A stretch of 64,000 bases of DNA from Pseudomonas sp. NFACC02 (GTDB lineage: Bacteria; Pseudomonadota; Gammaproteobacteria; Pseudomonadales; Pseudomonadaceae): assembly GCF_900110765.1 (NCBI RefSeq), contig NZ_FOEO01000015.1, positions 62,001 through 126,000 on the forward strand, read 5' to 3'. The notes under the pieces were generated by a model. The model did no database searches. It saw nothing but the letters and a program-made list of their open reading frames with translations, and was not told the origin of the DNA. Position numbers and translations under genes: made by a program. Shown here in pieces: positions 39,940 to 48,949 of this stretch (position 1 is its first letter; each line of letters begins with the position of its first letter).

Positions 39940-42900
39940 TTAGTAATGTTCTTCAATATAGGCGTATGCCCTTTCAAACAGGTCCTTGTCTTTGCTTAGG
40001 CCAAACTGCGCCAGGGTCAGCATCAGTGCTTTCTGGATTTCGCGTGGACCACTGTTGGAGTTCTGCCAGCCCTCAAAGCGGGTAGCGTTCACAATTTTGT
40101 CGATCTGCTCGACCACATCACCAATCAGCTTCGGCGTTGTTTCCGGGCGGGTTTCCAGGAAGAGTTTGGTCAGCGCCTGCTTGTTGTCTGCCTCCGTTAC
40201 TACAGGGTCACCGGTTTCACGCTCGGCCTGCACCGTATCTTTGGCGGCATCCAATAGGCCCTTGAGCCAGTCGATGGCCTTGATTACACCCGCTTCATAT
40301 TCTCGGCGCAGTTTCTCCAGGCGCTCGCCCAGCTCGACGAACACAGCCTCGCCATGGCCGCGCAGACGCCCCATCAAGTCTATTTCCAGTCGGCGGGCAC
40401 GTTTTTCCTGCTCTTTCTCGGTCAGGGTGAAGATTGCGTGTTCATCCATGATTAGCTCATCGATGTCATCGCGTATGCGACTGATATCGGTGTGCTCGTG
40501 AATCATCTTGATGGTCTCGGGCCCTAACGCGGCCCAGACCAGCGCCCCCGTTTGACCAACCGGGCGTACTGATTCATAGATTTGCGCCAGCCATTTGTAA
40601 TCCTGGCGGTAGGGTGTCAGGAAAGGGTCGGGGTTGATGGCCGACCAGAGTTTGGCCAGCACGCCAAAGGCTGCGGCAAACTCATCGCGTTTTTTATTGT
40701 CCGGCAAGCATTCCTGTGCGGCCAGGATGCCGTCGAAGCCTGCCAGGGTGCGGTCCACGTTCGGGAAGAAGGCCAGACACAGCTTCAACTGCTCTGGCAG
40801 CAACTCCTTGAATTTCTCGATACCTTCGACAATCCCGTCGATCTCTTCCGGGTTATAGGCCAGCGCCGTGCGCAGGTTTTCGAATACGCCCAGATAATCG
40901 ATGATCAGGCCCATACGCTTGACCACCCCGTCCGCCTCATACAGGCGATTGGTGCGGCACATGGCCTGCAGCAAGGTGTGGTCGCGCAGCGGTTTATCCA
41001 GGTACATGCAGTAGCAGATCGGCGCATCGAAACCGGTCAGCAGCTTGGCGGTCACGATCAGCAGTTGCAGGGGTTGTTTCGGGTCTTTGTAGGTTTCCAG
41101 CAGGTTTTTCTGCGCCTGCTCTTCACCATCGAATTTCTGCCAGCGCTCAAAGTCGGCTTGCTTGATCGGTAGAGCGAGCTCTTCCTTCCACTTGTTCCAG
41201 TCCTTGTTGAGCTTACCGTTCTCATCCTTCACCGGAGCCTGGTCGAGATTCATGACCACCTCCAGTGCGTCGAAACCCAGCATGTGACCAAGTAGGTAAT
41301 ACATCTGCACGCAGGCATCGCGGTCATAGACCACCACCATGGCCTTCATCTTTTTCGGCTGCACATGGCTGGTGAAGTGTTCGGCAATGTCGGCACTGAT
41401 GGCCTCCATGCGCTTCGGTGCCTTAAGCATCACGGCCAGCTTGCCGGCGCGTTTGGACAAAGTGGCCTTTTCGTCCTCGTCCAGGTTGTTGTCTTTGACC
41501 AGTTGCTCGAACTCTTCGTTGATCGCCTCACGGTCGACCCGCAATTCGGCTAAACGGGGCTCGAACTTAACCGGGTTAGTGGCTCCGTCGCGGATCGACT
41601 GTTTGTAGCTGTAGCGGTTCATATAGCGGCCGGGATCTTCATCGGCGCCGAACAACTTGAAGGTATTGCGTTCGATACTGGAGATCGGGGTGCCGGTCAG
41701 GCCGTAGAAGTGGGCATTGGGCAGCGCCCAGCGCATCTTCTCGCCCAAGCCGCCTTCCTGGGTGCGGTGGGCTTCATCCACCAGCACGATGATGTTGTCG
41801 CGACTGTTTAGGCCCGCCAGGTTGTGCTCATCGATCTCAACATCTTTGAACTTGAAAATGGTGGTGATGAGGATGCCGCGGCTGTCCTGCTCGATATGTT
41901 CACCGAGCTTTTTACAGCTCTGCACCTTGATCAGGTTTTTCACATCGGCGCCGCCGAAGGTCTCGCTAATCTGGCTGTCCAGGTCGCGACGATCGACCAC
42001 GATCAGCACGGTGGGGTTTTTCAGCTCGTTGTCGGCCCGCAGCATCTTGGCAGCATAAAGCATCAGCAGCGACTTGCCCGAACCTTGGAAGTGCCAGATC
42101 AGGCCTTTTTTCGGGTAACCCTGTTTGACCCGCTCAACAATCTGCTTGGCCGTCTCGAACTGCGGGTAACGCGGCAGCAATTTGATGCGTTTGGGCGGTG
42201 TGTCTTTACCTGTTTTATGGGTAGAGAACAGCGCAAAAGAAGCCAGCAGTTGCAGCAGGGTTTGCGGGTTCAGTAGCCCTTCGGTGCTCGCCAGCACGGA
42301 GGCCAGGGTGTCGGGAATATCCTCACGCTGATCGGTGTGGTGCCAGGGGCCCCAATCTTTGACCCGGGCATTGATCGCTCCGTAGGCAAAGGTTTTGCCC
42401 TCACTGGCGAAGCACAGCAGGTTGGGTACGAAAAAGGCTTTTGCATGCTGCCAATAGTGTTTTTTGCCGCCCATAAAGTCAGCGGCACCGTCCTGCCAAC
42501 TGACGCTGGGGCGAGTGGCGCTTTTCACTTCACCTACCACCAGCGGGATGCCGTTTACATACAGCACAATATCGAAGAACACCTCGCCAGCCGCGACATA
42601 GTGCACCTGTTGGGCCACTACAAAGTGGTTGTTGTCGAGGTTTTCGAAGTCGATCAGATTGATGGTGACATGTTCACCATTCTCACCAAAGGCCAAGGTT
42701 TTTTCGGCCAGCAGCCACGCCTGGAAATTCTCGTTGGCCCGGACCAGGCCACTGTGCGGGGCCTCCAGCATTACACCGCGCAGCTTATGAATTACCTCAT
42801 CGGCGTAATCCGGCTGTTTGTCGATAGCTGGGTTTAACGAACACAACGCGTCTTTTAGCCACTCATCGACAAATATATCCTGCGCCTTCTTGGGCAGGCT

Positions 42901-42990
42901 CTCGCCGTGGCAGTAAGTCCACTTTCCCCCACTTAAATTTTTTAAGCGGTCGATAATTCCATTTTCGGTGACAGTATGCTCGTTAAACAT
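39940..42990 (-). CDS. hsdR: Type I restriction enzyme R subunit
   Basis: 1,016 residues from ATG 42990; a GTG at 42996 overlapping the previous stop (GTGA) is an alternative. The N-terminal PD-(D/E)XK nuclease shows FFDIVLYVNGIPLVVGEVKSATRP (Asp...Glu-x-Lys). The SF2 translocase follows with Walker A HFQGSGKSLLMLYAAK, VVDRRDLDSQI, the DEAH box VLVDEAHRTQ, GLTGTPI and later IVTAKLLTGFDAP, HTLLQAMCRTNR. It provides ATP-driven DNA translocation and cleavage in complex with M and S subunits. It is the last gene of the minus-strand RM operon. Confidence 0.95.
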   Translation of the reverse strand: MFNEHTVTENGIIDRLKNLSGGKWTYCHGESLPKKAQDIFVDEWLKDALCSLNPAIDKQPDYADEVIHKLRGVMLEAPHSGLVRANENFQAWLLAEKTLAFGENGEHVTINLIDFENLDNNHFVVAQQVHYVAAGEVFFDIVLYVNGIPLVVGEVKSATRPSVSWQDGAADFMGGKKHYWQHAKAFFVPNLLCFASEGKTFAYGAINARVKDWGPWHHTDQREDIPDTLASVLASTEGLLNPQTLLQLLASFALFSTHKTGKDTPPKRIKLLPRYPQFETAKQIVERVKQGYPKKGLIWHFQGSGKSLLMLYAAKMLRADNELKNPTVLIVVDRRDLDSQISETFGGADVKNLIKVQSCKKLGEHIEQDSRGILITTIFKFKDVEIDEHNLAGLNSRDNIIVLVDEAHRTQEGGLGEKMRWALPNAHFYGLTGTPISSIERNTFKLFGADEDPGRYMNRYSYKQSIRDGATNPVKFEPRLAELRVDREAINEEFEQLVKDNNLDEDEKATLSKRAGKLAVMLKAPKRMEAISADIAEHFTSHVQPKKMKAMVVVYDRDACVQMYYLLGHMLGFDALEVVMNLDQAPVKDENGKLNKDWNKWKEELALPIKQADFERWQKFDGEEQAQKNLLETYKDPKQPLQLLIVTAKLLTGFDAPICYCMYLDKPLRDHTLLQAMCRTNRLYEADGVVKRMGLIIDYLGVFENLRTALAYNPEEIDGIVEGIEKFKELLPEQLKLCLAFFPNVDRTLAGFDGILAAQECLPDNKKRDEFAAAFGVLAKLWSAINPDPFLTPYRQDYKWLAQIYESVRPVGQTGALVWAALGPETIKMIHEHTDISRIRDDIDELIMDEHAIFTLTEKEQEKRARRLEIDLMGRLRGHGEAVFVELGERLEKLRREYEAGVIKAIDWLKGLLDAAKDTVQAERETGDPVVTEADNKQALTKLFLETRPETTPKLIGDVVEQIDKIVNATRFEGWQNSNSGPREIQKALMLTLAQFGLSKDKDLFERAYAYIEEHY

Positions 42991-42992
42991 TC

Positions 42993-45758
42993 TCACGCCC
43001 GCCTAAGGAAATCTTCAAAAATAGATGTTCTTAACCTTCTCAGATCAGAAAGCTTGATTGATGCAATATTGATAGATTCCAAAAGTTCTCCAATGGAATT
43101 ATTGATCAACTTCTGCTGCGTGTCTGAAGGAATCGCTATTTTCAGCTTGGAAAATGAACTCTTGTTAATTTTTTTCATACTCCCGCTTGTGCCAGCAGCT
43201 ATCATTTTTATTTGAGATCTAGCGCATGGCGAAAGCAGATAATTTTTTAAGAACTCCTTCGACACAAGATTTTCCTTTACATTCAATCGCCACATTGTGT
43301 CAGGGAATATAGCACTCCTTTCAAGTTCATCTTTGTAAATTCCTGCAAAACCAACTAAATCCGCTGTGTTTGCCCTAGAAACCAATAGATCTCCATTGCC
43401 TAGCCTCAATTCTCTTGAAAATTTCTGAGCCTCTATAGATTTATATCCATTAGTTTGAAATCCGTGCCGGGTCAAGCAGTTTAGATTCAAGACATAAAAA
43501 CCAGTTTCTTTATCAACTGCAGAAACCGAGTCTCCGCTTTCTGGGGGACTCATCAAAATATCTTTAATTTGATAATTAATCCAGCCACTACCAAGTTCGC
43601 AGTTATTTTTTGCATCCACATCGGAACTGTCTTTGAATGCGTTCAATTGAACTGCACGTAAGCATTCTTCAAGGGCGAAAATTATAGATCTAATTGCCTC
43701 TTCTTGGTCAGCGACTCTCTGGAGGATCTTCAATATCCCCGCCTGCGCCTTAACATCAGGGATATAAAACTCATACCCTTCAATATCCGACCAGTTTATA
43801 TATGGGTTTGTAGACCCCTTTGAGTTAACAACGGAATGTCGCGTGAATCCTTCGGACAACATGATGAATGGCAGTAGGCGCCCATCAAAAAAATCACAAT
43901 CCGCTGGCTCTATGACATAAGTGGTGTTTGCGGTGACCCCATCAAAATCCGCTACAGCCACTTTCTTCAAATATGTTCGTCTTGAGCCATAGAGTATTTG
44001 ACCTTTTCGAAATATGCGATGAAATGCGGGCCCCACATAGTCATCAGAGAAGGTGCCATACCTCCTCACTCTTAAGTCTTCGGTATCCATATGACCACCC
44101 TCTACATATCTTTCGAAGGGGTTATTCTCTCGATCTACAGATTCCTTACACTGCCTAGCGACATCGCTAAATTTTAATCTCTGCCAACCATCAGACAATG
44201 CTCTTTCAAATCGCTCGATTACTGGACTCAAGGTTTTGGTGGTAGATATTTCTTCTGAAGAAAAACCCAATTCAGCGAGGTTTTTTAACAATCTGCTAGT
44301 TTGCTTTTTCAAACGGACGCGACTGACTTTCCAGGCTTCAATGGCGTGTTCGATCTCATGCAAATCCCCATCGCTGGGGGACTGCACATAAAGCGGTATC
44401 GACAAATTGTGTTGGTTCTCGCGAATCGCTTCGATATCCACCAGCGCAGTAATGGCCGGAGATTTGTCCGGCGCGAAGTAGGCTTCGGTTAGTACGGCGA
44501 GGTCATCGTCCGAGAGTCGACTATGTGCGCGCTCGCGTGTGACATGTTCGATTCCATTGATAAACAGGATCTTGCCTTTGCGCTCAGTGGGTTTGTTGCA
44601 GTTGAGCACCACCACGCAGGATTCCATCGGCGAGTTATAGAAGAGATTGGGGCCAAGGCCAATCACTGCTTCGATAATGTCCGACTCGATCACCTGCTTA
44701 CGGATGGCCTGTTCCGAGTCACGGAACAGCACGCCGTGGGGCCAGAGCATGGCGGCGCGGCCGGTGTCGGGCTTCAGGCTCTTGATGATATGGGTGTAAA
44801 AGCCATAGTCGGCGCAGCCCTGGGGTGGCACGCCGTAAAAGTTACGGCCATAAGGGTCGGCAGCGAACTTGTCGCGGTTCCATTTTTTGATGGAGTACGG
44901 CGGGTTAGCGAAGATCACGTCGAACTGTTTGAGCTGGTCGTTATCGATAAACTTGGGCTCGGCCAAGGTATCGCCGCGCAGCACTTCAAACTCTTCGATC
45001 TCGTGCAGGAACATGTTCATACGGGCTATGGCGGAGGTGAGCAGGTTCACTTCCTGGCCATAGAGTTTGACACTGCGCCATTCTTTACCTTCGTCCCGCA
45101 GGTCCATCACCGCATTGAGCAGCATGCCGCCGGTGCCGCAGGTGGGGTCATAGGCGGTTTCACCGGGTTTGAGACCCATGATGCGGGTCATCAGGTGCAC
45201 CACGGTGCGATTGGTGTAGAACTCGGCGGCGGTGTGGCCAGAGTCGTCGGCGAACTTCTTGATCAGGTATTCGTAAGCTTCGCCCAGGTCATCCTGGGCC
45301 ACCGACTTGATGCCAAGGGGGATCTTGCTGAAGTGCTGAATCAGGTCGGCCAGCAGGTGGTCGGGTAGACGCTCTTTGTTGGTCCACTGGGCATCGCCGA
45401 ATACGCCGTGCAGGCGTTCGTTGTGGGTCTCGATCAGGCGCAGGGCATTCTGGATGGCTTCGCCAATGTTCTTGCTGGTATGGCGTACCTTTTCCCAGCG
45501 CGCCTCCTGGGGAATATGGAAGCGGTGAAACATGGGCATGACGGAATAGTCGGCATCGCCCTCGTTGACCTCCATGGCCTCGACATACTCTTCCAGGTAA
45601 ACGTCGGATAGGCGTTTATAGAACAATAGCGGGAAGATGTACTGCTTATAATCGGAGGCGTCGATCTGCCCGCGAAGAAACTCGGCCGCTCCCCAAAGGA
45701 GGTCTTCGAGTTTCTTTTTGCCAAGTTGAGAGGCTTGGTTTTTCTGGTACTCAATCAT
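42993..45758 (-). CDS. Fused type I RM methylase-specificity protein (HsdM-HsdS)
   Basis: 921 residues. Residues ~1-500 are an HsdM: N-terminal helical domain (LEDLLWGAAEFLRGQIDASDYKQYIFPLLFYKRL), SAM motif DPTCGTGGMLL, motif IV FANPPYS and the ENQHNLSIPLYVQ end. From ~520 onwards it is an HsdS with two target-recognition domains (WQRLKFSDVARQ..., then GSGWINYQIKDILMSP...) separated by a helical spacer (IRSIIFALEECLRAVQLNAFKD) and ending in a second spacer (LSDLRRLRTSIFEDFL). The methylase motifs look intact. It starts by overlapping the small gene upstream (8 nt). The S part is more A+T-rich than the M part, as is common for exchangeable specificity domains. Confidence 0.92.
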   Translation of the reverse strand: MIEYQKNQASQLGKKKLEDLLWGAAEFLRGQIDASDYKQYIFPLLFYKRLSDVYLEEYVEAMEVNEGDADYSVMPMFHRFHIPQEARWEKVRHTSKNIGEAIQNALRLIETHNERLHGVFGDAQWTNKERLPDHLLADLIQHFSKIPLGIKSVAQDDLGEAYEYLIKKFADDSGHTAAEFYTNRTVVHLMTRIMGLKPGETAYDPTCGTGGMLLNAVMDLRDEGKEWRSVKLYGQEVNLLTSAIARMNMFLHEIEEFEVLRGDTLAEPKFIDNDQLKQFDVIFANPPYSIKKWNRDKFAADPYGRNFYGVPPQGCADYGFYTHIIKSLKPDTGRAAMLWPHGVLFRDSEQAIRKQVIESDIIEAVIGLGPNLFYNSPMESCVVVLNCNKPTERKGKILFINGIEHVTRERAHSRLSDDDLAVLTEAYFAPDKSPAITALVDIEAIRENQHNLSIPLYVQSPSDGDLHEIEHAIEAWKVSRVRLKKQTSRLLKNLAELGFSSEEISTTKTLSPVIERFERALSDGWQRLKFSDVARQCKESVDRENNPFERYVEGGHMDTEDLRVRRYGTFSDDYVGPAFHRIFRKGQILYGSRRTYLKKVAVADFDGVTANTTYVIEPADCDFFDGRLLPFIMLSEGFTRHSVVNSKGSTNPYINWSDIEGYEFYIPDVKAQAGILKILQRVADQEEAIRSIIFALEECLRAVQLNAFKDSSDVDAKNNCELGSGWINYQIKDILMSPPESGDSVSAVDKETGFYVLNLNCLTRHGFQTNGYKSIEAQKFSRELRLGNGDLLVSRANTADLVGFAGIYKDELERSAIFPDTMWRLNVKENLVSKEFLKNYLLSPCARSQIKMIAAGTSGSMKKINKSSFSKLKIAIPSDTQQKLINNSIGELLESINIASIKLSDLRRLRTSIFEDFLRRA

Positions 45759-45930
45759 TCTTACGAGTCTTGTCTAATAGCTGATGAGCAAGCTGGCTCA
45801 GGTCGGCGAGGCGTTTGTCTGCGCTGGCGGCAACTTCATGTTGGCGTTTCTGGTGAAACTGCTCGTACTGCGACTCGGCGTGTTGCTTGATGAACTGCGA
45901 GATGTTGCTGTCAGCGCTATCCATGCTCAT
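45751..45930 (-). CDS. 59-aa protein coupled between the two methylase genes
   Basis: The frame reads MSMDSADSNISQFIKQHAES then a helical, charged QYEQFHQKRQHEVAASADKR stretch and ends HQLLDKTRKND. Its ATG overlaps the hsdM stop (ATGA, 45927-45930) and its end overlaps the HsdM-HsdS start by 8 nt, so it lies within an unbroken chain of translational coupling. It is predicted to be nearly all helical, perhaps a coiled coil. A subunit linker, assembly factor or control peptide for the RM complex is possible; nothing in the sequence decides. The second ATG at 45924 is an alternative start. Confidence 0.7.
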   Translation of the reverse strand: MSMDSADSNISQFIKQHAESQYEQFHQKRQHEVAASADKRLADLSQLAHQLLDKTRKND

Positions 45931-47426
45931 AGCTCAAATCCTTCCTTGATCAGCAGTTCTTCCAGCTCCTGCTCGGCCTGCTCCAGTGCGGCCAGTTTCT
46001 GCTGAAAGTCTTTCAGCGCCTCTTCGACGGTGATTGTTTCTTCTTCCAGTGGCTTTTGCACATAGCGAGCAATGTTCAGGTTGAAGTCGTTTTCGGCAAT
46101 TTCACCCAGCGGCACCCAGCGCGCTACTCCTTCCAATGCTATGGCAGAGGGGCCTTGCTGATACTGCTCTAGGTAGATCTGGTAAATCTGATCCGCCTGG
46201 GCATTGCTCAGGGTGTTTTGCGCGCGGCCTTTGGTGAAAATCTCCTCGGCATTGATGATAAGTACATGGTCACGATGCTCATCAGGGCGCTGCTTGCGTA
46301 GCAACAGGATGCAAGCCGGGATAGCGGTGCCGTAAAACAGGTTGGGCGCTACGCCGATAATGGCTTCGATGCGGTTTTCTTGGAGCAGGCTGGTGCGGAT
46401 TCGGCCCTCTGCCGCACCACGGAACAGCACGCCATGGGGCAACACAACCGCCATTCGCCCATCGGCATTGAGGGAGGCGAACATGTGCTGTACCCAGGCA
46501 AAGTCACCGTTGGTTTTCGGGGCCAGGCCGTGACTGTTGCGGCTGTAGGCGTCCGCCGCCCATTGTTCATGACCCCACTCACTGAGGCTGAACGGTGGAT
46601 TGGCGATCACACAATCAAAGGTTTCGAGCCGGTCGTAGATCAGAAACTTGGGCTCACGCAGGGTATCTCCACGAACAATCTCAAAGTCTTCCTGGCCGTG
46701 GAGAAACAGGTTCATGCGGGCAATGGCTTCAGTGGTCAAGTTCTTTTCCTGACCTTTGAGCTTCAGCAGCCGGGGATCACCCGTGTTTTCTCGAACGTGG
46801 TGAATGGTCTCCAGCAACATGCCGCCCGTACCGCAAGCCGGGTCATAAACGCTTTCGCCCGCTTTGGGGTCAAGAATGTTGACCATCAGCCGCACAATGG
46901 TGCGCGGGGTGTAGAACTCACCGGCTTTCTTGTTGGCTTTGTCAGCAAAGCGCTTGATCAGGTATTCGTAGGCGCGCCCCATATCGTCGTTACGAACGCT
47001 GGCAACCCCTAGATCGACTTTGTTGAAGTGGTTGAGCAGCGTGGCTAGCAGCTCATCCGGCAAGCGCTCTTTATTGGTCCAACTGGCATCGCCGAAGATG
47101 CCATGCAACTGGGTGTTGGCTTGCTCTATGCCTAGAAAAGCATCCTTAAGTGCCTTGCCGATATCGTGGGACTTGGCAAACACGTCATCCCAGTGGCTGC
47201 CAACAGGAACCTCGATGCGATGGAAGATTTTCTCGCGCGCCAGCTCCGCGCTTCCGACCTTGGCCAGCACCTCTTCAAACTCTTCGTCATATACATCGCA
47301 GATCCGTTTGAAGAATAGGATCGGGAATATGTAGGTTTTGTAGTCGGAGGCGTCAATGGGGCCGGTGATGATGTGTGCGGCGTGCCATAGGTGCGCTTCA
47401 AGGTCTTTTAGTTTAATCAGGGTCAT
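45927..47426 (-). CDS. hsdM: Type I restriction-modification system M subunit
   Basis: 499 residues. HsdM_N (LEAHLWHAAHIITGPIDASDYKTYIFPILFFKRICDVYDEEFEEV), GEFYTPRTIVRLMV, SAM motif DPACGTGGMLLETI, motif IV CVIANPPFSLSEWG, then FNLNIARYVQKPLEEE and a C-terminal coiled coil. All catalytic motifs look intact. It is related to but clearly diverged from the M half of the fused protein downstream (e.g. NPPF versus NPPY), so the system has two different methylase chains. It is the first gene of the operon hsdM-59aa-hsdMS-hsdR. Confidence 0.94.
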   Translation of the reverse strand: MTLIKLKDLEAHLWHAAHIITGPIDASDYKTYIFPILFFKRICDVYDEEFEEVLAKVGSAELAREKIFHRIEVPVGSHWDDVFAKSHDIGKALKDAFLGIEQANTQLHGIFGDASWTNKERLPDELLATLLNHFNKVDLGVASVRNDDMGRAYEYLIKRFADKANKKAGEFYTPRTIVRLMVNILDPKAGESVYDPACGTGGMLLETIHHVRENTGDPRLLKLKGQEKNLTTEAIARMNLFLHGQEDFEIVRGDTLREPKFLIYDRLETFDCVIANPPFSLSEWGHEQWAADAYSRNSHGLAPKTNGDFAWVQHMFASLNADGRMAVVLPHGVLFRGAAEGRIRTSLLQENRIEAIIGVAPNLFYGTAIPACILLLRKQRPDEHRDHVLIINAEEIFTKGRAQNTLSNAQADQIYQIYLEQYQQGPSAIALEGVARWVPLGEIAENDFNLNIARYVQKPLEEETITVEEALKDFQQKLAALEQAEQELEELLIKEGFEL

Positions 47427-47843
47427 TTTTACTCGAAAAAATCTTGAGCAGCTGTTCGGGTAGCCTGCTCCGCTGGCAGGCTAGAGATAGGGCAAGTGTA
47501 CTGGATATCACTGAATCGAAGGTCCGCATGTCGAAACCACGGAGGCCTTAGCGCTGTGAGGGTGGAAGCGCTTCAGCTTAGTCAAGACAATTGGCAGAGA
47601 TATCGCTGAGAATCCCAACAGCCTGCGGAAACCTCTGGTATTCCAAAAGGTATTCCAGACAAATCTCTAAAAGATAATTACCTATAAAAATCAACAAGTT
47701 AAAAATACTGTTCAACTTACCCCGGCTCAAAAAAAGACGTTCACAGACGTCTTTTTTATTCCTGAAATCTAGGAAATACGTTGGTTTCACGACCTAAACG
47801 CCAGACCGACTACAAGACAGAAGCATCAACTACCCTCATCCCC
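47427..47843. other. Right junction of the ssrA island
   Basis: The 417 bp hold no gene. The hsdM promoter should lie in the left part. GGTATTCC pairs at 47637 and 47649 copy the spacing seen by int. CCCCGGCTC (47720-47728) is the ssrA-end remnant, followed by an ssrA-type terminator (AAAAAGACGT-TCACAG-ACGTCTTTTT, 47731-47757) and CCTGAAATCT, the likely original chromosomal sequence downstream of ssrA. Confidence 0.75.
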
Positions 47844-48761
47844 TCAACGAAGCTTCGCCTTCGCCAGGTCGGCGATCAGAAAATCCCGGAACGCAGACAC
47901 CGCCGCCGGTAGATTGCGTCCAGCCATGCTTTGCAGTTCGATGCGCCGTGCCTGCATGCCTTCGTCCAGGATCGGCAAGCATTGCAGTACCTTGTCGGCC
48001 ACTTGTTTGTGCAAGGTCATTTCGCTGGCCAGGCTGATCACGCCTTCTTCGCGGACGAAGCTGTAGAGGGCGGCGACGTAATTGGTGGTCAGCACCGGGT
48101 CGAACAGCAGGCCCTGTACGCCGCAACAGATGTCGAACAGTTGCCGTATCGTCGTGTCGGCCTTCGGTAAGGCGATGGGCCAGGGTTGTAACTCGGCGAG
48201 AGTGACCGCTTCACGCCCGGCCAGGGGGTGAGAATTGGCGACGACGGCAAAAATCGCCCCGCTCAGGACGTGTTCGACTTTGATTTCCTTTTGCGGCATC
48301 AGGCTGAAGGTCATCGCCAGATCGGCTTCGCCGGAGCGAACCTTCTCGGTCGCTTCCGCAGGCGCACAGACCTCCAGTGTGAAATGGATGCCCTGATACT
48401 CCCGCCTGAACGCGCTGATGTTCCTGGGCATGTATTCCAGTGCAAATCCTTCCGAGCAGGCGACGTGCACATGACCCCGTTGCAGGCCATGCAGCTCGGT
48501 GATTTCCAGCACCACCTGCTCGGCCTCAATCTGCGACTTGCGCGCATACGCCGCCAGTCGCGCCCCCGCCTCGCTGAGCACCATGCCCCGGGCACGACGC
48601 TCAAACAGGCTGGCATTCAGGGCCAGCTCAAGCTTGGAAATCTGTCGGCTCACCGCTGATGCCGCGACATTCAATCGCACCGAGGCTTCGCTAACCGATC
48701 CGCATCGCGCCACTTCCAGAAAATAGCGCAGTGCCGTGGACTGCACACCATAGAGCTGCAT
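47844..48761 (-). CDS. LysR-family transcriptional regulator of the adjacent peptide-transport operon
   Basis: 305 residues. The winged helix-turn-helix is at about 8-65 (ALRYFLEVARCGSVSEASVRLNVAASAVSRQISKLELALNASLFERRARGMVLSEAG), followed by the LysR effector domain (GHVHVACSEGFALEYMPRNISAFRREY, DLAMTFSL). The start ATG 48761 has GGGGAG in front. It is divergent from the ABC operon across 188 bp and so most likely controls it; the ligand would then be the transported peptide or a breakdown product. Confidence 0.9.
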   Translation of the reverse strand: MQLYGVQSTALRYFLEVARCGSVSEASVRLNVAASAVSRQISKLELALNASLFERRARGMVLSEAGARLAAYARKSQIEAEQVVLEITELHGLQRGHVHVACSEGFALEYMPRNISAFRREYQGIHFTLEVCAPAEATEKVRSGEADLAMTFSLMPQKEIKVEHVLSGAIFAVVANSHPLAGREAVTLAELQPWPIALPKADTTIRQLFDICCGVQGLLFDPVLTTNYVAALYSFVREEGVISLASEMTLHKQVADKVLQCLPILDEGMQARRIELQSMAGRNLPAAVSAFRDFLIADLAKAKLR

Positions 48762-48949
48762 CGGCGCTCCCCCAAGGATTGCCTTTTCGGCAATGGAAGT
48801 ATCGAAATATTATTCTTGTGGCATAGATAGCCTTTCCCTACATTCGTGTCCAGATCAAAACAACATGACCTGACCTTCTTTACCCTCCTTTACGCATTTG
48901 CGACCCGCTGCCCTTTGATTCAACCACTCTCGCCAACGGAGACGACGGC

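Larger units (their letters stand above)
21383..47728. mobile_element. Genomic island integrated at the 3' end of ssrA (about 26.3 kb)
   Basis: The left edge is the ssrA 3' end, followed directly by a P4-type integrase. The right edge repeats CCCCGGCTC (47720-47728; left copy 21383-21391). It then carries a second version of the ssrA terminator (AAAGACGT-nCACnG-ACGTCTTTTT) and CCTGAAATC, paralleling 21408-21446. GGTATTCC pairs spaced 12 bp occur at both ends (21510/21522 and 47637/47649). The direct repeat is short, so the exact crossover is uncertain. The contents are the integrase, an IS21-ended defence cassette, a DUF3987 replication-type module, a second recombinase, a TIGR04141 protein and a type I RM system. 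Base composition inside is mosaic. Confidence 0.85.

Noticed and set aside
45784..46005. A 73-codon plus-strand frame between the methylase genes
   Set aside because: The minus strand carries the coupled 59-aa gene there with overlaps at both ends; the plus frame is its shadow.
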